Below are positions 10,684-21,403 of a stretch of DNA of 64,000 nt, piece after piece (the stretch's first letter is position 1; every line of letters begins with the position of its first letter). Origin of the DNA: Polyporus tsugae (Eukaryota > Basidiomycota > Agaricomycetes > Polyporales > Polyporaceae); assembly GCA_024305745.1 (NCBI GenBank), contig JAHRBS010000004.1:2666001-2730000 (forward strand), in the 5' to 3' direction. The notes under the pieces are model-generated. The model ran no database searches. It had not been told where the DNA came from and worked only from the letters and a program-made list of their open reading frames with translations. A program made the translations under genes and the position numbers.

Positions 10684-13600
10684 TTCGAGCTGCACTAGAT
10701 GCTGCGTGTGCCGGCGCGAGCCCCAATAGTCGTTTTTCAGTACTGGGATCGTCCTTTGTGTATGAAGTCAATCACAATGGACAACACTTCCATATCCCTA
10801 TATGGTTATTCGGCAAGCAGCAATACAAGGATACTGTAGCTGTGGTTGATAGTGGAGCTACAACCAAGTTTTTACATAGACATTTTATAGAACAGAACAA
10901 TGTCGCAACAAGGAAGTTGGCCAGACCAATTCCTTTGTACAACATCGATAGAACAGAGAACTGTGATGGGACGATTATGGAGGTGGCCATGTTGGACATG
11001 GCAGTAGGAGACCACAGAGAAAAGGTGGTGTTCATTGTAATGGACACAGGAGAGGAAGACGTGATTGTCGGACTAGACTGGCTGTGCGAGCACAACCCTG
11101 AAATTGATTAGGAGTATGGCTCGCTACGCCTGTCCAGATGTCCATAGACGTGTCCAGCCAGCCAGACGGTATCCAAACCTGTTGAGATCAAGGCGCGTGA
11201 TATGGAGGTACAGCTTACGGCGCGCCAAGGTTCTTGACGGGTAAGGAAGGCCAAGACAGTTGGAAGGATACGAGCAGCCATGATGGCTGAAGAGGATGAT
11301 GAAGCAAAGGAGAGGCCCTGGCCATCTGGATTCCTACCGCAGTGGGATGGAATAGAACAGTCACTCCTCGATACATGGGAAGATGGACAATGTCTTTACG
11401 GTGCTCCACAACTATTCGCTTCAGTGTCGTACACATACTCGGAACAGCTAGCTGAGCAGGAGTACCAAAAGAAAGAAGTCTGCCCTATCGAGGAGATCGT
11501 ACCCAAGCACTACCATGAGTATTTGAATATGTTTTTGAAGGAAGCATCTGAACGTCTACCCAAACATGGACCCTACAATCACGCAATCAAACTGGTGCCC
11601 AAAGCAAGGATGTTCCATTCCAGGGTGTACCCTCTATCGGTCAGCGAACAAGCAGAGCTCAACAAGTTCCTCGCGGAGAACTTGGCCAAAGGTTACATTT
11701 GAGAGTTGAAGTTGCCGATGTCATCACCATTCTTCTTTGTCAAGAAAAAGGATGGCAGTCTACATCCAGTTCAGGACTACCGATGACTCAACAAGATCAC
11801 CGTCAAGAACCGATACCCACTACCACTGGTGTCAGAACTGATGGACCAACTCAAGAAGGCCAAGTACTTTACCAAGCTTGATATTCACTGGGGGTACAAC
11901 AATGTGCAGATCAAGACAGGCGATGAGTGGAAGGCTGCCTTCGTGACCAACCAAGGGCTGTTCGAGCCAAATGTCATGTTCTTTAGGTTAGCCAATTCGC
12001 CCAGCATGTTCTCTGTGCTTATGAACAACGTCTTCAAGGACCTCATCGTGCTAGGCAAAGTCACCATATACCTCAATGACATCCTCATCTTCACCGACAA
12101 CATTGAAGAGCACCGCACATTGGTGCGCGAGGTCCTGAAACAGCTTAAGGAGAATGACCTATTCTGCAAGCCAGAGAAGTGCAAATTTGAGCAACCCAAG
12201 GTGGAGTACCTTGGTGTACACATCTCGGAGAACTGTGTCAAGATGGACCCTGTCAAAGTGAAGGGTATTGCAGAGTGGCCGACTCCTCAGAATGCCTCAG
12301 ATGTGCGGAAGTTCTGCGGGTTTGCAAACTTCTACCGACGCTTTATCAAAAACTTCAGCGCTATCTGCAAACCTCTGGACCGCCTCACAGGCAAAGCGGA
12401 ATGGCAATGGGGAGAGGAGGAGCAGGCTGCTTTTGGTGAGCTCAAACACTGCTTCATTGAGAGTCTGGTCCTGAGGATGTACAACCCCAACCGTGACACA
12501 TGCATGGAAGTCAATGCCTCGGGCTTTGCAACCGGGATGGTTCTGTCTCAGAAGGGGGAGGATGATAAGTGGCACCCAGTAGCTTTTCACTCTGAGTCGA
12601 TGAGCGATGGAGAATGCAACTATGAGATCTACGACGAGGAGATGCTCGCCATCATTCGTGCCTTGCAAGTGTGGCATCACTACCTCGAAGGGCTCCCCAG
12701 TGTGTTCGAGATCCAGTCGGACCACAAGAACCTTGAGTACTGGCGCATGGCACAAAACCTCACCCAAAGGCAAGCATGATGGGCTCTCTACCTGTCGCGG
12801 TTCAACTTTGTCATCTTGCACAAGCCTGGGACATCCAATAGTAGAGCCAACGCTCTGTCGTGAAGGCCTGACCATTAGCATGGTGACACCGAGGACAACC
12901 TCAGTTGTGTACTGCTGCAACCTGATCAGTTCTGGGTGTTGGCTGCCAAGAGGGGACATCTTTCAGTGGTACCAGAGAAAGCCCTGCTTAGACGCCTCCG
13001 CAAATGTGGACATTGTGAACAGAAGATGATAGAGACACTTAGTAAACTCGACAGCCTCGGATGAGCACGTCTGCAGAACAACTTGGTGGACTGGAACACA
13101 GAGCAAGGCCTACTCCTCTATCATGGCCGAGTTTATGTCCCCAAGGATGACGTGCTGCATGCTGAGATTGTGCACATCCACCACGACCTTCCACCCGCTA
13201 GACACCCAGGACAGGCCAAGACAATGGAGTTGGTCACTTGAAACTACTGGTGGCCCGGGATGGGCAAGTTCATCAAGAACTATATAGACACCTGTGACAC
13301 CTGTCAGCGTGGCAAGACGTTGCATGCCAAACCACATGGTCCGCTGCAACCCAACGAGATTCCAGATGGCCCTGGCCAAGTAGTAACCTGCAACTTCATC
13401 ACAGAACTACCAAATGTCGATAGGTTCAATGCACTGCAACTCATTGTTGATCGACATGGGAAGATGATCCACCTCATCCCTTGCACCAAAGAGATAGATG
13501 CTGGTGGAGCCGCGGACAACTTTATTTGAGAGTACTTCTGACTTCACAAACTCCCCCGCAAGATCATCTCCAACCATAGACCACAGTTCACGAGCAAGCT

Positions 13601-14473
13601 CTTCCGTGCGATCCTCAAGGGTCTTGGCATTGAAAGTGCGATGTCTATGGTGTATCACCCACAGACAGACGGGCAATCGGAACGGTGGAACCAGGAGATT
13701 GAAGCATACTTGCGCATGTACTGCTCTCAATGGCGCGACGACTGGGTCAAGTGGTTGCCCATTGCTGAGTTTGCCTTCAACTCGCACAAACATTTGTCGA
13801 TAGGATACTCGCTGTTCTACCTTATGTACAACTTCAAACCCCAGTTCCACATTCCAATGCTGTCCACAGCTGTGCCTATGGCAGATGAACAGAGGGAGGA
13901 GTTGCCACAGGTGAGGGAGAATGCAACAGCTGCCTTAGTTCTTAGTAACTTCTTACGGCAGAACAGATGAAGGAGCACTATGACCACTACGTCAGTGAAG
14001 CTCCCAAGTTCAAGGAGGGTCAGAAGGTGTGGCTCGATACAAGGAACTTCCGTGTTCCAGGTGTGTCAAGGAAGCTGGTGGACTGGTATGCTGGACCGTA
14101 CCAAGTTAAATGGAAGGTGGGCAACTTGGCCTATGAACTCAAGCTCCCCAAAGACATTGCAATCCATCCAGTGTTCCATGTTTCTCTGTTGCTCCCCCAC
14201 AAAGAGAGCTCACTCCCTGGATGACACCCACCCAAACCAGCCGCAATCAAGATTGAAGGGGAGGAGGAGTATGAAGTGGAGGCCATATTGGACTCACAGC
14301 GGTACGGGTGTTGGAAGAAACTGCAGTACCTTGTACATTGGAAGGGTTGGGGCCCAGAACACAACAGTTGGGAAGACGCAGCGGACCTTGCAAACATGCT
14401 GCAACTTGTGCAGAAATTCCATTTGATGCACATAGAGGCACCTGGTCCCCTCAACAAGAAGACTTGGTCGTGA
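10641..14473 (+). pseudogene. Chromovirus pol: protease, RT, RNase H, integrase, chromodomain; inactivated
   Basis: One frame runs from 10641 to about 13970. The protease has an intact VVDSGATTKF and DVIVGLDWLCEHNPEID. The RT shows FFVKKKDGS, LDIHWGYNN and a YXDD box reading YLND. RNase H has NYEIYDEEMLAIIRAL. Integrase has an HHDLPPARHPGQ zinc-finger region, NYWWPGM, CNFITELP where DFI is usual, SNHRPQF where SDRG is usual, and YHPQTDGQSERWNQE. After a frameshift near 13940-13970 it resumes (13967-14473) with the GPYQV/HPVFHVSLL domain and a chromodomain (YLVHWKGWGPEHNSWED). Stops: TGA at 11700, 11784, 12777, 12861, 13062, 13239, 13527, 13539 and 14222; TAG at 11109 and 12876. Further breaks lie in 11112-11280. 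Confidence 0.93.
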
Positions 14474-14499
14474 AGGCACGACCCTTGGGAGGGGGGTAC

Positions 14500-14941
14500 T
14501 GTTACGAACGGCCCATTGGCACCTATACCCAGCGCCTTAGTTTCCTTTTCTGGACGATCTACTTCTCACGTCGTACTTATTGTTCTCTGTTGCATTGTAT
14601 CTTGTCCTTTGTTTGTTAGCATAATAGCTCCTTATTGTCCATTGTCACTATTGTTATGTTTCCATTGTTCACCCATGTCCATAGTCACCTATTGTCCTGG
14701 TTTCCCATTGTCCTCTGTACTTATATAAGGACCCGTACTTCGCTACCTGGAGACCTCAGTTTTGACCTCTTGTCTTCAGGTAAGCCTCGCTGTATTTCGC
14801 TTGTTAAATACTTTGCTCAATACATCTTATCTCCAGCCCTGACCATTGAGCCCTGCTCCGCTCTTGCTGCACAAGTGCTTGTTGATGCCCTTGCTCATCT
14901 TGTAAGTCTCCCTGGTCCTTACTCGACAGCCAGTGGTAACA
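14500..14941 (+). repeat. 3' LTR of the chromovirus
   Basis: 442 bp, matching the 5' LTR except for 15 substitutions. It retains a TATATAAGG box near 14721-14730. A purine-rich stretch, TTGGGAGGGGGG at about 14486-14497, sits immediately before it and fits the polypurine tract that primes plus-strand DNA synthesis. Confidence 0.95.
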
Positions 14942-14946
14942 GTATT
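14942..14946. repeat. Target-site duplication, right copy (GTATT)
   Basis: Identical to 8831-8835 and abuts the last base of the 3' LTR. Confidence 0.9.
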
Positions 14947-16280
14947 CACAACTCACTTTGTTTCTCTGATGTACTGTAGCTGCATTTTATGTAACACTAT
15001 ACCGTACCCAAGGTTGCCGCCACGGCTCCGCGGCATAGCCTATCTAGTTAATATTGCCAAGGGAATCATGGGCTGGCGAACTTGAAGCCTCAGTAGGTGA
15101 TCCATCAGGTGGCATTATAAGTAGAGCACACGCACCTCACCCCATCCATGAAGCATTTTATAGCATGGCAAGGAAAGGTTCGACATGTGTGACTTGAGGG
15201 AGTGTGAGTAATAACGTAAAGGGTAGCCTAACAGGAGTAAGAGGAGCTGCGGCCCGGGCTTGGCATCGTCCACCGGGCAATGACGCCGCTGAGAGTGTCC
15301 GTATTACCGTGATTATTCTGTTATCCGGGGGATAATGGGATAATGGGATAATGATTGGCCGAGACTCAATCGGTCGGCTGTCCAGCATGATCTGCCAGTT
15401 TGCTCCAAATTCGCTTCCCGGTTTCCAGTCCAAATAATAATATATTAGAGGAACTCGAGCAGGTGAATCTGTGCAGAACCACACACAGACACCTGCAGGA
15501 CAAAAGAACAATGAAATGGTAGTCTTCAAAAAAATATTCTCCGTCAGATTTGAAAATTTGAATGAGAAACAACCAAATTTGGTGGATAGGTGCTCGCTGG
15601 AGTACATCAACTTCGGCCACATATCTCACCATATCCGGAGGAGTTTGAGGAGAAATTTCGATTATTTAAACCGGTGTATAGTGTTCAAAACATTGAATGT
15701 GCATTTTCATTCAGACTGCCCGCAACAACAACCCTCGGTGAATGAGTTACAAAGTGACCTCAGTGTCTTGGTTCAAGATCTCCTGAGCGCTTACCTACCA
15801 AATCAGGTTGCATCTCAGTCAGACTTCGAAGCTACTATTGTTCTGCAAACTGTCAGCAAGAGTCCAAGCCTATGTGTGGAAATAACCACACGCAGGCAAC
15901 GGAGACACAAGCAAGGTCGAGGTGCGAACAAAGAGTCCTGAGGCTGACACCGGCAGGGGCCGGATCGGACATGCCGAGCTAGCCGCCCGGGCGCTATCCA
16001 ACGGGCGCTATCCGGCGGAGAGGGGATAACGGGATATTCACGGTAGTACGTGCTTTTTGACGCCGCTTAACAGCGCTTACCGCTTTTGGCAGTGTTGGTG
16101 AGGCGATGCACAGATGCTCCAGATAGACGCCGAGCGAGATATCGCGAACTGAACTAGGGCCCACCCTATCTCTTCCAACGACAACACTCACCAACGACCA
16201 TGGTGCGTTAGCGATTGCCCTTACACCGCCATATCACAACATTCAAAGCGTTTGAATCGGAGTAGGACAGCTTTATAAAC
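14947..16280. other. Intergenic stretch with a possible degraded DNA transposon
   Basis: An imperfect inverted repeat, 15301-15326 against 16024-16049, pairs 22 of 26 positions. Next to the left arm is a short tandem GGGATAAT run (about 15333-15355). Between the arms, 15471-15941 (+) is a 156-codon open frame with no recognisable domain. The pattern suggests a non-autonomous or decayed TIR element of about 750 bp, but no target duplication was found. Confidence 0.4.
15471..15941 (+). CDS. Orphan open frame inside the inverted repeat, doubtful
   Basis: 156 codons, unrecognised. It is AT-rich at its 5' end and basic at its C-terminus (TTRRQRRHKQGRG). No signal peptide, membrane segment or family motif is visible. 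It may be a transposon remnant or chance. Confidence 0.2.
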   Translation: MQNHTQTPAGQKNNEMVVFKKIFSVRFENLNEKQPNLVDRCSLEYINFGHISHHIRRSLRRNFDYLNRCIVFKTLNVHFHSDCPQQQPSVNELQSDLSVLVQDLLSAYLPNQVASQSDFEATIVLQTVSKSPSLCVEITTRRQRRHKQGRGANKES

Positions 16281-17137
16281 ATGGCGAAGCAGGGCTTCAA
16301 TGCTTATGAGCGATCTCATTGTGAGTTACTTTCAGCAACATTCCCATCCCTCAACTCATCGTCACGACTTATCTCTCTCAGCTGATGTCTCGAAGACCGG
16401 CGGCCATGAATACAACTCTCCTCCCCACTCCCAAGGCGGTCACAGCGACACAGACCGCCCCGAATGTGCGTAATCTGTGCGACAATGGCGAACATGCTAC
16501 TCATGGACCCATGATTGATAGTTGACGAGGACGAAGTCGTCAACACCGCCAGCCGTGAAGGCAGCGGTGACCACTCGCTCTTCTCAAGCGCTCTGGGCTT
16601 CGTCAAGCAGAACAAGGTCGGAGATCTTCTTATCTGACGCTATTCTGGAACATCGTTCAGAGCATGACCAACACAGGATGAACACGAGCGTCCTATCGAC
16701 GAGGAGAGTGTGCAGCACGCTCACCGCAAGGCTTACCAGGAAGGTTCCGCTGGTTCTTTGCCTGCGAGCTCTCTTGGCAGCGCAGCTGCATTGCAGGTAC
16801 TTTGTTCCGCCAGGAAAAAAAACAATTATCGACTCGTCGCTCATCGTCCGTCCAGGTTCTGAAGCAATTCACTTCGGGTGGCAGTAGCGGCGGGGGTTCA
16901 CAGACGCAGCTCATTAGTCTGGCTATGGCGGAGGCATCCAACTTGTTCGATAAATCCGGTGGTACGTCGTCTGGCAACAAACAGGACGCCGTCAATGGCG
17001 CTGCCATGACCGTCATGAAACTCCTCGTTCAATCAAAGTTCGGTGGTGGGGGGATTGGAGGTGGAAACAGCGGTGGCTTAGGAAGCCTGATGAGCTTGGT
17101 GAGATTGCATAATGGACTGTCTGGGCGAACTTACTAA
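16281..17137 (+). CDS. beta-fg: Beta-flanking protein (beta-fg) of the HD mating-type locus
   Basis: Five exons join cleanly: 16281-16320, 16382-16465, 16522-16616, 16677-16796 and 16856-17137, giving 206 aa. The N-terminus is low complexity (MAKQGFNAYERSH, then a His/Ser/Gly-rich stretch). An acidic motif DEDEVVNTAS, an S-LFSSALGFVKQNK helix, PIDEESVQHAHRKAY and a GSAAALQVLKQF block follow. The last exon has QLISLAMAEASNLFDKSGG, KQDAVNGAAMTVMKLL and a Gly-rich tail. These are features I recognise from the fungal proteins annotated beta-flanking protein, of unknown biochemical function. It sits on the side of the HD genes opposite MIP, exactly where beta-fg lies in many mushrooms. A sixth exon after an intron starting GTGAGA at about 17100 is possible, so the C-terminus is tentative. 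The start ATG lies just downstream of a TTTATAAA-like sequence. Confidence 0.8.
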
Positions 17138-17579
17138 TGACAGTCTACATCATGTACCAGGCAACGAAGTTCCTATGAGGTATTGGGTGTTACTACAATT
17201 TAACGGATGTACGATCGATGTGCGGGGTGCAGAATGTGAATGTGTGCTTATACTAGCTCACAGCAAAGTTCCAAAAACGCACAAGGTCACACCACGCTTA
17301 GGATATCGTTACGCCAGATGTCCAGCCGATCAATGAGTTCTGTGTATTGGACACGACATATTGTATCAGTAAACAACTCGAGAAAGCATATAGCATATGG
17401 TCCTAAACGTTAATAAAACAGAAAGGAGGGGCGAGCAATATGGTATAAGAGCGATAGGTCAATCGTATTCAAAGTGCGGTGCAGAATATTGTTTATCTAT
17501 AAGTTACGACAACGAGCGAAGGCTACGCAGAACGAGGATAGTCAGTAGAGCTCTGACCGGCTGATGACAACTACGCACC
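17138..17579. other. Intergenic between beta-fg and HD1 (convergent 3' ends)
   Basis: 442 bp that hold the 3' ends of two convergent genes. Apart from the possible extra beta-fg exon near 17147-17205, nothing is seen. Confidence 0.5.
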
Positions 17580-19174
17580 TCATAAGACGAGGGTGATGTT
17601 GCGTTCATGTACGGCTTCTGGGAACCTCTCTGCGTAGGCCAACTCTTCACGGTCGAGCTCTACGTAGCCGTTCATCGTTATGGAGTTAAGCGTTTCGCTG
17701 AGAAGTCCTGAGGTATCGGGGGCCCCACAAGGAAACGGCTCTGAGCACCAGACCGGTTTTGCGGACGGAAGCACGACGCTATGTGCAAGCGTCTGAGGGG
17801 TACCGCACCAGGAAGGATCTACGCCGGGTTGGTAAGAGAGTGATGAGTCCATAAGGGATGCATACGATGACGGAAGATCGGAAAATAACAGTGGGTCGAG
17901 CTGGTAAATTGGTGGACTCGAGCCCAAAGCAGTGTAGAGGGAAGGGGGAGTAGACGGAAGAGGCGTAGAAGCCGTGGAGGAAGGTGAACGAGGTGACACA
18001 GGCCGCATGTATATCGGTGTTGACGGCGAGTTGACATCCGAGGGGTCGTGAACGCACGATGCATTGGTACCAATAGGCATCGGAACGGGGAGGATCGACG
18101 ATGAATGGGTTGGATATAGCCACGTTTGCAACAGTTCGTCGAGATCAGGCGATATTGGTTGAGAGTCATCAGTTTCTTCAAGGCCAGTGAATACAGTCGG
18201 TGGCACTTGCATCGCTAAGCGGGATTAAATATCTCAACAAACGTGACAACGGTGAACATGAATAGACGCTTACTAGGATCCATGTCCACGGATCTGATAA
18301 GGGGTTGTATGTCAAGTATGCCAGTAAGAGGGACGTGCTGCAGATCAACGGTGCAGGAGGACTTTGATAGGAAGAGAGGTGCAGGAGTGCTTGAGGGAAG
18401 GAAGGAATCTGAAACAGCGTGTAACCGCGGGCCAACTTGAAGTCGCTTCGGCCGGGGCGGCACAAGTAGGTCCGCATCTGATAGACGGCGTTTGCGTGAG
18501 GGTTGTTTCGCCTCCAGAGGCACGCTCGCGTGATCCATACTAGGCCTTCCGTTGTTGAGGGTGCGGCCAGGGGAAGTCGATACTGGTATCAGGGGCGACT
18601 GGCATCGAATGCGATGAACGGAGGACCCGGGTTGCTCATGCCCCTGGTCAACAGTGTCACTCGCAAGACTAAAGGACATGTTTGTCAATATATATGCGGG
18701 AGAGATACACTGAGACACGCACCGTGACCGTTTGATTCCCTTGAGGGAGCCCTTCGCGGAATCACGGCGGCGTTTGCGGCAAGGTTGGGTTGGCTCAGCA
18801 GGCCCCGACATAGTATACGATCCATCGAGGACAAGGGGGATGACAGTGTCGGCGGAATGGGGGGGCGGGAAGTCAGAAAGTGTGAGCTCGGACATCAATG
18901 AGTCGATGTCGTCCATGAGTTGGGACGTGATAGTCTCGTAGTCGGTGACGATGGTAGTGGAAGCTTCTGCCAATGCAGCAACTCGAAGCGCAATGGTGTG
19001 AACAAGAGATGCCGTGTTGCAATCGAGGCCAGCGGGGGAGCTGACAGCGACGTCCACGTCCTCGAGCAACTTCTCCCAACGCCACTCGAAGGCACACATG
19101 GCACCTTCGCCGTCACCCAGGGCGGCGAGGAACTCATCCTCGACTTTGAGGAGGCGTTCAGTCAGATGGAGCAT
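17580..19174 (-). CDS. HD1: HD1-class mating-type protein lacking a recognisable homeodomain
   Basis: Three exons join in frame: 19174-18723, 18668-18274 and 18214-17580, giving 493 aa. The introns are 54 and 59 nt with GT...AG ends. The N-terminal ~115 residues are helical (MLHLTERLLKVEDEFLAAL, FEWRWEKLLEDVD, ITSQLMDDIDSLMSEL), like the specificity/dimerisation region of HD1 proteins. Where a TALE-type homeodomain (WF-N-RRR) should follow there is only DFPPPHSADTVIPLVLDGSY. Then come two basic clusters that look like nuclear localisation signals (QPCRKRRRDSAKGSLKGIKRSR and PSRKRRLSDADLL...RPKRLQ), followed by a Ser/Pro-rich C-terminus. Orientation, divergent pairing with HD2 and the beta-fg/MIP flanks support HD1. 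The other minus-strand frames were read and contain no homeodomain. The ATG at 19174 was chosen because MLHLTERLL is an HD1-like beginning. An in-frame start at 19228 would add 18 residues. Confidence 0.8.
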
Positions 19175-19468
19175 AGAGTAAGGCCCAACGCCAGACAGAG
19201 ATAGAGCAGAGTCCGTGTGAAGTAGCACGATACAGAATAGAGGACGAGGAGGGCGTAGATGGTGGTACTAGGCCAACTGTGGGTATTAATCCGATGGGAC
19301 AATGACAGGTTGGACAATGGAGGCGTGTGCCAGAACAAGTGTGGAATGTATGGTTTCCAGCGTCTAATCGACAGCCTTTGTTCTCCCAATCTGGCAGTGG
19401 CGCGGTACCCGTATACAACCGGTGGGTCGAACCTTCACACGCCTCCCAACTCCCCCTCTCAATCCACC
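19175..19468. promoter_or_regulatory. Shared divergent promoter of HD1 and HD2
   Basis: 294 bp separate the two start codons. Both genes must be controlled from here or from within each other's 5' regions. No single motif can be named with confidence. Confidence 0.6.
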
Positions 19469-21196
19469 ATGCTACGCCGCGTCGATATCGACATCCTGCG
19501 CCATACTTCCTCACGAGCTCATGCGCTTGCGCAAAAACTCGCTAGGCATGCGCCTCCGCCCTCCCAGTCTGGTTCAATAGAGCCCATCGTATTGACCTCG
19601 CCGAAGCCTCTCACACCTCAACTGCTCACTCTCGGGCTCGATGAACCCTCTGCTCGTCGCATTTCCGATACGTTTTTGCGCGTCGTTTCTAGTCTCAAAC
19701 AGAACTTCGAAGCTATATTCCACCGTCGCCTTGATCAACTCCAGCGTCAAGGACACTACTTCGATGGCCCCAAGCACTCCTCGCTGATCCCTTCGATATA
19801 TGGCACAACATACGACAGAACTATTACAAGTTGGACTTCATATATTGTGGAGGATTTCGTCCCTCGCTACATTAGCGTGCAGCAAAGGCGCGGCCGAGAC
19901 CAGCTCCGACAAAAGCGAACCTTCAATCAGGTGAGTGTGACTCTTAGTCTTTACACGCACTGTGCTCATACAGGTCTAGAATGCTATACCATTATTGGAA
20001 CAATCATTCGACGAAAACGCCTTCCCCTCTCGCCTCGAGAAGTTTGAGCTCGCCGAGAAGTGTGAAATGGAGTACAAGCAGATTCACGTTTGGGTAAGTC
20101 TCCTCGGTGGAAAGCGGCGTGCAAATACGCTTACATTACCTCAGTTTCAGAACCGCCGCAGTAGATTCAAGAAGGAGGGGAAAGAGCTGAAAAAGCGGGC
20201 ATCCAACAACGTCCTGTCCGACGCGCTTGAGAACACGGCCGTTGAGGTGCTGTTCTCCACCCGTGAGATCGAGGATAACCTAGATGGTACGCCGCCGTTT
20301 GAGGTGAGTCATCTACTGCCACGTTGGTTACATTGCAATTAGGACTGATTCAGTACTAGCCATCTGCCATACCCAACACACGGCTTTGTCCTCCAGCACC
20401 CCCCCACGCATTTCCAGCGCCCTATCCGCCCATATGCTCCTATGATCCTTTCCCGGTCGCGAAAGGCCACGGTTCCTTTTCGTTACCTTGGTTGAGAAGA
20501 CCGCAATGCGCACGCGCCGCCATTCATACCGCTGTTGACGTTTCCGACTTGACTGTAGCCTTCGCGAAGATGGCTCTTGGCGGTGATCTTACTCGCGACA
20601 CAACGGCTACTGGCGCTACCGGACTGTCATCGAAGTGCTTACTTGGGTTCGCGACCCATTGCCCTCGCGCTCCTCATCCTGCACTACTTTGTGGGTCCAA
20701 ACCGCCCTCGCGGCAGCGACGTCGGAGCTCCTGCTCCGCAGCATGTGGGCCGTCTCGTTGGCGTCGACCGCGAGCTGCGTCCTCGCGACCCCAGTCAATC
20801 GAGCCCCACCCACCGTTGGTTGATGCAACCACTAGTTTGCCACCCGTTCAGCCTAGGCGGTCCTTGCCCCAACGCCTCCCGAACAATCCGCCCTACTCCC
20901 ACTATGAACTACCACTTCTTGCGAATTCTTCGCTTTCTAGGATCACATCTGCCAGCTCAGTATCGCCATTGTCAAGCCCATCATGCAGCGATACCGATTC
21001 CCCTTTGTCTACTCCGGTGCTGTCCCCTACAAACTTGCCTTTGGACATTCCTCCGCACATATCGGATCATGGACTGGACCCAGCTTGGTTCCATTCCACA
21101 CCACTAAATTTACTAATCTCGGACTCTCTAGGGGAAACAATGTTCCCCGCATTCATGTTGGAGCCTTCTAAGACAGTTGTTTCGGCTTTCTCGTGA
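19469..21196 (+). CDS. HD2: HD2-class homeodomain mating-type transcription factor
   Basis: Four exons, all phase 0: 19469-19930, 19980-20093, 20145-20303 and 20360-21196, giving 523 aa. The introns are 49, 51 and 56 nt. Residues ~1-140 form the N-terminal specificity region (MLRRVDIDILRHTSSRAHAL). The homeodomain spans about residues 146-205: KRTFNQ, then helix 1 (NAIPLLEQSFDENAFPSR), helix 2 (LEKFELAEKCEMEYKQIHV) and recognition helix WFQNRRSRFKKEGK. One intron lies near its start and another splits W from FQNRR. The canonical WFQNRR marks HD2 rather than HD1. Downstream are LPWLRRP, VDVSDLTVAFAKM and an APHPAL block, all common in HD2 proteins, and then a Ser/Pro-rich tail with a basic patch. 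No stop or frameshift was seen, so the gene looks functional. Confidence 0.93.
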
Positions 21197-21403
21197 TATC
21201 TGTAAATGTGTTTGAAAGCTATTGTTATTCCTCGCTGTAGGTATCTGTTTTCGTAGCGTCCCTTGCTGTTTGTTGCTTTGCTGTTATATCGAGCACGTTC
21301 TGTATCATTATTCATTACACCTCAGTTACACCTGCACAATAAGTACCACTCATCACATGGATTGTAGGAAGAATTAATGTCTAGCGCTCATCTACGGAAC
21401 CGA

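Larger units (their letters stand above)
8836..14941 (+). mobile_element. Full-length Ty3/Gypsy chromovirus with LTRs and target-site duplication
   Basis: Two LTRs of exactly 442 bp (8836-9277 and 14500-14941) both begin TGTTACGAA and end GTAACA. They are flanked by the direct duplication GTATT (8831-8835 and 14942-14946), so one intact insertion of 6106 bp is well supported. The internal order is an upstream ORF, aspartic protease, RT, RNase H, integrase and chromodomain, which identifies a chromovirus. The pol frame carries about ten stops and a frameshift, so the copy is defective. By eye the LTRs differ at 15 of 442 positions, 13 of them transitions, so the insertion is not recent. Confidence 0.95.

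Noticed and set aside
18660..18960. Possible hidden homeodomain exon in HD1 in another frame
   Set aside because: All minus-strand frames were read; none contains W-F-x-N-x-R-x or the preceding helices, and the two introns found are too short (54 and 59 nt) to hold one.
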